DNA from: Deltaproteobacteria bacterium
GTDB lineage: Bacteria > Desulfobacterota > Binatia > UBA9968
Direction: 5' to 3'
DNA length: 6,380 nucleotides
Assembly (NCBI GenBank): GCA_020027655.1
Contig: JAHKKJ010000219.1
Coordinates: forward strand, 1-6,380
How positions within the stretch are numbered: position 1 is the first letter of the stretch; the number at the start of each line of letters is the position of its first letter. Below the pieces are notes generated by a model. The model saw only the letters and a program-made list of their open reading frames with translations, was not told the origin of the DNA and did no database searches. The translations under genes were made by a program, and so were the position numbers. Positions 5,690-6,380 of this stretch are shown one piece after another.

Positions 5690-5723
5690 GATTGGCTTGC
5701 TCCTGACGTCCGCCAGAGTCGGC

Positions 5724-6380
5724 CTACCAACGCAATTCGGGCAGCTGGCTGAATACGTGTCGCACGCCTTCGCTCCATTGACTGCTCAGCGCGGTGAAAT
5801 ACGTATCCCCCTCGTCGAACCGGCGACGCATCTGAATTTCGAGACTGTCCCGTTGGTAGCAAATCAGATCGATGGGCATGCCGACAGACAAGTTACTGCG
5901 CATGGTCGAATCGAACGACACCAGCACACACTTCGCCGCATCGGCGAGAGCCGTGGACCGGGTAATGACGCGATCGAGGATCGGTTTTCCATACTTTGTT
6001 TCACCGGTCTGAAAAAAGGGCGTGTCGAGCCCCGCCTCGATAAAGTTGCCCTCCGCGTAAATCCGAAACAGCCGCAACGGCTCACCGCCGATTTGTCCGC
6101 CGAGGATGAACGACGCGTTGAATTTGATGTCGCTCTCTGCCAGATACGGACCGTCGCGGCGCTCGATGTCGCGCATCGCGTCCGCCACCAAATTCGCAAC
6201 GTCGAACATTGTCCGCGCGTTCCATAAATTGAGGGCCGCGCCCGCGGCGTCGCCCCGCTGCTTCAGCACGCTGATCACAGCCTGTGTCCCTGCGAGATCA
6301 CCCGAGCTCAAGAGAACGAGCACTCTGTCTCCGCGGCGTTCGAACACCGTCATTTTGCAAAACTTTGCAAAGTTATCGAC
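5724..6380 (-). CDS. Anbu proteasome-type protease (COG3484), N-terminus beyond window edge
   Basis: Bacterial proteasome-like Ntn hydrolase of the Anbu (ancestral beta subunit) family, which forms self-assembled oligomers in the cytoplasm. The window holds 218 residues. Although an ATG exists at 6353, the frame stays open to 6380 and the nine preceding residues (VDNFAKFCK) match the family's GVDN...F.KMTVFE stretch, so the true start lies about 25 residues further right. The nucleophile Thr1 and Asp17 are therefore not visible. The Lys just before M at 6353 is the probable equivalent of catalytic Lys33. Family blocks seen are RVLVLLSSGDLAGTQ, FNASFILGGQIGGEPLRLFRIYAEGNFIEA, QTGETKYGKPILDR and MRSNLSVGMPIDL. 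The C-terminus ends PELRW. The transglutaminase gene follows after 34 bases, a known partner pairing. No ATPase partner is visible, and natural substrates are not established for this family. Confidence 0.95.
   Translation of the reverse strand, partial: VDNFAKFCKMTVFERRGDRVLVLLSSGDLAGTQAVISVLKQRGDAAGAALNLWNARTMFDVANLVADAMRDIERRDGPYLAESDIKFNASFILGGQIGGEPLRLFRIYAEGNFIEAGLDTPFFQTGETKYGKPILDRVITRSTALADAAKCVLVSFDSTMRSNLSVGMPIDLICYQRDSLEIQMRRRFDEGDTYFTALSSQWSEGVRHVFSQLPELRW

Noticed and set aside
5036..6227. Several plus- and minus-strand ORFs of 66-179 residues inside the Anbu and transglutaminase genes.
   Set aside because: They are frame shadows in high-GC coding sequence with no recognisable domains.

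Overview
The window is a bacterial stretch of about 6.4 kb in which every gene I can support lies on the minus strand. The class A penicillin-binding protein, the small stress-type membrane protein and the Anbu/transglutaminase pair suggest a Gram-negative soil or sediment bacterium. Acidobacteriota, Nitrospirota or a deltaproteobacterial-type lineage are possible, but this is an impression and not a proven assignment. No rRNA, tRNA, CRISPR array or recognisable insertion sequence was seen.

Layout from left to right. Positions 1-2059 hold most of a bifunctional peptidoglycan synthase (PBP1A type) whose 3' end runs off the left edge exactly at the KTG motif. Positions 2245-3062 hold very small genes: a two-helix Thivi_2564-type membrane protein, an overlapping doubtful 64-residue ORF, and a 54-residue acidic helical protein. 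Positions 3192-3593 encode a stand-alone receiver-domain response regulator with a damaged or atypical first strand. Positions 3740-4027 encode a 95-residue orphan protein. Positions 4028-4879 carry no convincing gene but include a GC-rich, foldable leader and a promoter/enhancer module. Positions 4880-6380 hold a transglutaminase-like protein and, 34 bases upstream of it, the Anbu proteasome-like protease, whose N-terminus lies beyond the right edge.

The most interesting signal is regulatory. Two minus-strand sites match the sigma-54 core (TGGCAC-N5-TTGC at 2659-2673; TGGCAC-N5-GTGC at 4340-4354). Each is preceded by a related 27-bp dyad-containing element built on GTCGA/TCGAC half-sites (2758-2784 and 4437-4463, 22 of 27 identical). 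The gaps between element and promoter are almost equal, 84 and 82 bases. This looks like a small sigma-54 regulon with one enhancer-binding activator. It would drive the small membrane-protein genes and a long, structured leader (or small RNA) ahead of the orphan 95-residue gene. The response regulator between them has its own sigma-70-like promoter candidate and could belong to the same stress programme, but that is inference.

The right-hand pair is a known genomic association: Anbu with a transglutaminase-like protein, usually together with alpha-E and circularly permuted ATP-grasp genes. Those partners are not visible here and may lie beyond the right edge.
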